5,823 bases of DNA from JANNHK01 sp034408875 (GTDB lineage: Bacteria; Actinomycetota; Acidimicrobiia; IMCC26256; PALSA-610). Below, in pieces: positions 5,425 through 5,823 of the stretch (the stretch's first letter is position 1; each line of letters begins with the position of its first letter). Location: contig JAWXCJ010000348.1 of the NCBI GenBank assembly GCA_034408875.1, positions 1 to 5,823 of the forward strand, written 5' to 3'. The notes beneath the pieces are model-generated. The model had not been told where the DNA came from, did not search any database, and saw only the letters and a program-made list of their open reading frames with translations. The position numbers and the translations under genes are program-made.

Positions 5425-5823
5425 ATGAACCCCCGACGTTTGGTTGCCCCCCTCGCGGTGACCGCCGCGGTGGCCGCCGGCGGTATTGCCGGCGCGCTGA
5501 TCGGCGTGCCCGCGATGTCCGACGCCCAGGAGACGACGACCACGGAAGCCCCGGCCGATGAGGTTCCCGGTCGACTCGGTCGCCCCGGCGGACCGGGTCA
5601 CATCGAAGCCGTTGCGGAAGCGCTCGGCATCGAAGTCGACGCGCTGCACGAAGCGCTGCGCGGCGGTCAGACGATCGCGGAAGTTGCGACGGCCCAAGGT
5701 GTCGACGTGAACACCGTGATCGACGCGATGGTCGCCGACGTGATCGAAAACAACCCTGACCGCGACGAAGCCGAAGTGCGCGAGCGCATCACGACCCTCG
5801 TCAACGAGGGCCGGCCGGCCGGC
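5425..5823 (+). CDS. Exported small protein with duplicated helical unit (3' end outside window)
   Basis: 133 codons are visible and the frame is still open at the right edge. The N-terminus MNPRRLVAPLAVTAAVAAGG and following hydrophobic stretch (to about residue 29) is a signal peptide or signal anchor; a possible cleavage site is in PAMSDAQE (29-36). A Thr/Glu/Pro-rich linker (36-58) follows. Residues 60-79 (IEAVAEALGIEVDALHEALR) and 84-103 (IAEVATAQGVDVNTVIDAMV) are two copies of one unit, 7/20 identical with mostly conservative changes and a 24-residue offset. An acidic helical stretch DRDEAEVRERITTLVNEG (112-129) comes next. I have seen this LGIxxxxLxxAL / TIAEVAxxxGV pattern in secreted actinobacterial proteins but know no function for it. 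The gene is divergent from the two-component operon and has candidate regulator sites in its promoter, so it may be a target of that system. Minus-strand open frames opposite it are shadows. Confidence 0.82.
   Translation, partial: MNPRRLVAPLAVTAAVAAGGIAGALIGVPAMSDAQETTTTEAPADEVPGRLGRPGGPGHIEAVAEALGIEVDALHEALRGGQTIAEVATAQGVDVNTVIDAMVADVIENNPDRDEAEVRERITTLVNEGRPAG

Noticed and set aside
5265..5543. Upstream extension of the response regulator frame
   Set aside because: The receiver domain begins properly at MSERVLVVDDE from ATG 5264; the upstream part is low-complexity antisense of the exported-protein gene and its promoter.
5380..5697. 105-residue minus-strand frame inside the exported-protein gene
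   Set aside because: The plus-strand frame has a strong Shine-Dalgarno, a signal sequence and an internal protein repeat; the minus frame has none of these.
5795..5810. Perfect 6-bp stem CCCTCG / CGAGGG with a 4-nt loop
   Set aside because: It lies inside the open frame of the exported-protein gene with no U-tract and no stop codon nearby. Short GC stems of this kind are frequent by chance in such DNA.

Overview
The window is chromosomal DNA of a high-GC bacterium, most likely an actinobacterium (perhaps of the Acidimicrobiia type). The evidence is the strong G/C bias at third codon positions, the use of GTG and TTG starts, a mycothiol-linked DinB/MDMPI-fold protein, and a leaderless promoter of the actinobacterial type. 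The lineage below phylum is inference. Gene packing is very dense: apart from a 48-bp and a 160-bp divergent promoter region, there is almost no non-coding DNA.

Layout: (1) 1-277 (+) is the C-terminal end of a zinc-independent MDR-family NADP-dependent oxidoreductase. (2) One base beyond its stop lies the stop of a convergent minus-strand pair, a PaaI-type hotdog thioesterase (2078-2572) followed by a DUF2207 membrane protein (279-2081). The pair is joined by an ATGA stop/start overlap. (3) 2573-2620 is a compact divergent promoter. On the plus strand it has a near-consensus -35/-10 pair that places the transcription start at, or one base before, the ATG of a TIGR03083/MDMPI-like protein (2621-3256). 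On the minus strand an overlapping -10-like hexamer faces the thioesterase, which has its own strong Shine-Dalgarno. (4) 3245-4570 and 4575-5264 (both minus) are a sensor histidine kinase and its OmpR/PhoB-type response regulator, with the regulator gene first. The kinase overlaps the MDMPI-like gene by 12 bp tail to tail. (5) 5265-5424 separates the regulator from a divergently transcribed gene (5425 to beyond the window end) for a secreted or membrane-anchored small protein with two copies of a 24-residue helical unit.

The most informative part is the 160-bp region between the response regulator and the exported protein. It carries two 10-bp direct repeats (9/10 identical) at an 11-bp pitch, the geometry used by OmpR/PhoB-family dimers, followed by a 10-bp inverted repeat. 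My model is that the two-component system senses an envelope condition and controls the divergent exported protein, and possibly itself. No mobile element, CRISPR array, tRNA or rRNA is visible. The families seen are ordinary; the unusual content is in the regulatory architecture and the exported repeat protein.
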